DNA of 5,947 nt from AP-15 sp035570595. Lineage in GTDB: Bacteria > Pseudomonadota > Alphaproteobacteria > ATCC43930 > CGMCC-115725. Position 1 is the stretch's first letter, and each line of letters starts with the position of its first letter. Positions 4,702-5,947 of this stretch are shown here, one piece after another. Below the pieces are notes generated by a model. It did no database searches. It saw only the letters and a program-made list of their open reading frames with translations, and was not told where the DNA came from. Location: assembly GCA_035570595.1 (NCBI GenBank), contig DATMLF010000008.1:1-5947 (forward strand). The letters are read 5' to 3'. A program made the position numbers and the translations under genes.

Positions 4702-5947
4702 ATGCTGGAAAAGACATTTGAACCTGCCGAGGTGGAGCGGCGCTGGTACCCGCGCTGGGAGGAATCGGGCGCCTTTGCCGCCGACCCCGACAGCAATCTC
4801 TCGCCCTACACGATCATGATGCCGCCGCCCAATGTGACGGGCAGCCTGCATATGGGCCACGCGCTGACCTTCACGCTTCAGGACGTGCTGGTCCGCTATC
4901 AGCGCATGCGCGGCCGCGACGTGTTGTGGCAGCCGGGCACCGACCATGCCGGCATCGCCACCGAGATCGTCGTCGCGGGCCAGATCGCCGGCGAGGGCGG
5001 CGCCAAGCGCGATCTCGGGCGCGAGCGCTTTATTGAGCGTGTGTGGCAATGGAAGGAGCAGTCGGGCGGCACGATCACCCGCCAGCTGCGCCGGCTTGGC
5101 GCCTCGCCCGACTGGCGGCGCGAGCGCTTTACGATGGATCCGGGGCTCGCGGCGGCGGTCCGCCGGGTGTTTGTGTCGCTGTACCGCGAGGGGCTCGTCT
5201 ACCGCGACAAGCGGCTCGTCAACTGGGACCCGGAGATGCACACGGTGATCTCCGACCTCGAAGTCGACAGCCGCGAGACCAAGGGCTCCTTGTGGCATTT
5301 CCGTTACCCGGTAGCCGAGCTTCCCGGCCGCTTCATCATCGTCGCCACGACCCGGCCCGAGACGATGCTCGGCGACACCGGCGTCGCCGTCCACCCGGAT
5401 GATGCCCGCTATGCCGACCTCGTCGGCAAGCATGTGCGCCTGCCGCTCGTCGGCCGGCTGATCCCGATCGTCGCCGACGACTACGCCGACCCCGCGACCG
5501 GCACCGGCGCCGTCAAGATCACCCCGGCGCACGACTTCAACGATTTCGAGGTCGGCCGCCGGCACGGCCTGGCGATGGTCAACATCTTCGACGCCGACGC
5601 CCGGCTCAACGACGCGGCGCCGCCGCCCTACCGCGGGCTCGACCGGTTCGCGGCACGCGCGCGGGTGGTGGCCGACCTCGACGCCGCGGGCTTGCTCGAC
5701 AAGGTCGAGGACCACACCTTGATGGTCCCGCATCACGACCGCTCCGGCGTCGTGATCGAGCCGTGGCTGACCGACCAGTGGTTTTGCGACGCGCGGGTGC
5801 TGGCGGCGCCGGCGATCGCCGCGGTCGAAGACGGGCATACCTCCTTTGTGCCGCGGCAATGGGAGAACACATTCTTCGAGTGGCTGCGCAACATCCAGCC
5901 TTGGTGCATTTCGCGCCAGTTGTGGTGGGGGCACCGGATCCCGGCGT
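4702..5947 (+). CDS. valS: Valyl-tRNA synthetase, N-terminal 415 residues, cut by the right edge
   Basis: Class I aminoacyl-tRNA synthetase joining valine to tRNA-Val using ATP, cytosolic and essential. The frame is open from ATG 4702 to the end of the window, covering a little under half of a usual 880-950-aa protein. The start MLEKTFEPAEVERRWYPRWE is typical. The ATP-binding HIGH motif is HMGH (50-53) within PPPNVTGSLHMGHALTF (41-57); GTDHAGIATEIVV (79-91) follows. The CP1 editing domain shows the Thr-rich peptide VATTRPETMLGDTGVAVHP (214-232) and GTGAVKITPAHDFNDFEVG (267-285), which hydrolyses mischarged threonyl-tRNA-Val. DHTLMVPHHDRSGVVIEPWL (337-356) and WCISRQLWWGHRIPA (401-415) mark the return to the catalytic core. 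KMSKS, the anticodon-binding domain and the C-terminal coiled coil lie beyond the edge. No frameshift is seen. The Shine-Dalgarno is weak. Confidence 0.97.
   Translation, partial: MLEKTFEPAEVERRWYPRWEESGAFAADPDSNLSPYTIMMPPPNVTGSLHMGHALTFTLQDVLVRYQRMRGRDVLWQPGTDHAGIATEIVVAGQIAGEGGAKRDLGRERFIERVWQWKEQSGGTITRQLRRLGASPDWRRERFTMDPGLAAAVRRVFVSLYREGLVYRDKRLVNWDPEMHTVISDLEVDSRETKGSLWHFRYPVAELPGRFIIVATTRPETMLGDTGVAVHPDDARYADLVGKHVRLPLVGRLIPIVADDYADPATGTGAVKITPAHDFNDFEVGRRHGLAMVNIFDADARLNDAAPPPYRGLDRFAARARVVADLDAAGLLDKVEDHTLMVPHHDRSGVVIEPWLTDQWFCDARVLAAPAIAAVEDGHTSFVPRQWENTFFEWLRNIQPWCISRQLWWGHRIPA

Noticed and set aside
4582..5934. A 450-codon open frame on the minus strand opposite valS
   Set aside because: It lies opposite an unmistakable valyl-tRNA synthetase. 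The translation is Arg/Val/Asp/Gly-rich low-information sequence, the usual antisense product of third-position GC bias.
1..5947. Mobile element, CRISPR array, defence island or toxin-antitoxin pair
   Set aside because: No transposase or integrase, terminal repeats, regularly spaced repeats or defence domains were found. All larger genes are ordinary chromosomal ones with similar composition.

Overview
The window is GC-rich throughout (about two-thirds by eye) and every convincing gene lies on the plus strand. It looks like a chromosomal housekeeping segment of an alphaproteobacterium. The strongest pointer is the order PCMT-like methyltransferase, TolC-family outer-membrane protein, PopZ/DUF2497 polar organiser, valS. 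From memory this arrangement is typical of alphaproteobacteria, and PopZ-type proteins are essentially confined to that class. I cannot assign a genus.

Layout: (1) 1-504 is the C-terminal 167 residues of an FAD-dependent amino-acid/amine oxidoreductase of the DAO family, cut by the left edge. (2) 505-790 has no convincing gene; it holds a 20-bp tandem duplication and a short coding-looking reading frame on the minus strand. (3) 791-1078 encodes a 95-aa helical protein of unknown function, followed after 10 bp by folK (1089-1592, TTG start), so the two are probably co-transcribed. (4) A plausible sigma70-type promoter at 1612-1640 precedes a PCMT-like methyltransferase (1670-2329), followed 32 bp later by a tolC-family gene (2362-3819). 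(5) After a very GC-rich 110-bp gap comes a PopZ/DUF2497 homologue (3930-4514). (6) A 187-bp gap with a compact hairpin and a perfect 18-bp palindrome leads into valS (4702 to the right edge), of which the first 415 codons are present: the HIGH motif and much of the editing domain, but not KMSKS.

The genes do not form one pathway. FolK makes a folate precursor and ValRS charges tRNA. TolC would be the outer-membrane channel of efflux or type I secretion assemblies. PopZ organises the cell pole. The methyltransferase-like protein is of uncertain activity because the usual PIMT active-site loop is altered. I see no mobile element, CRISPR array, tRNA or rRNA gene, and no sign of a novel defence or mobile system. 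The items most worth a second look are the PopZ homologue, the altered methyltransferase, the palindrome before valS, and the minus-strand short frame.
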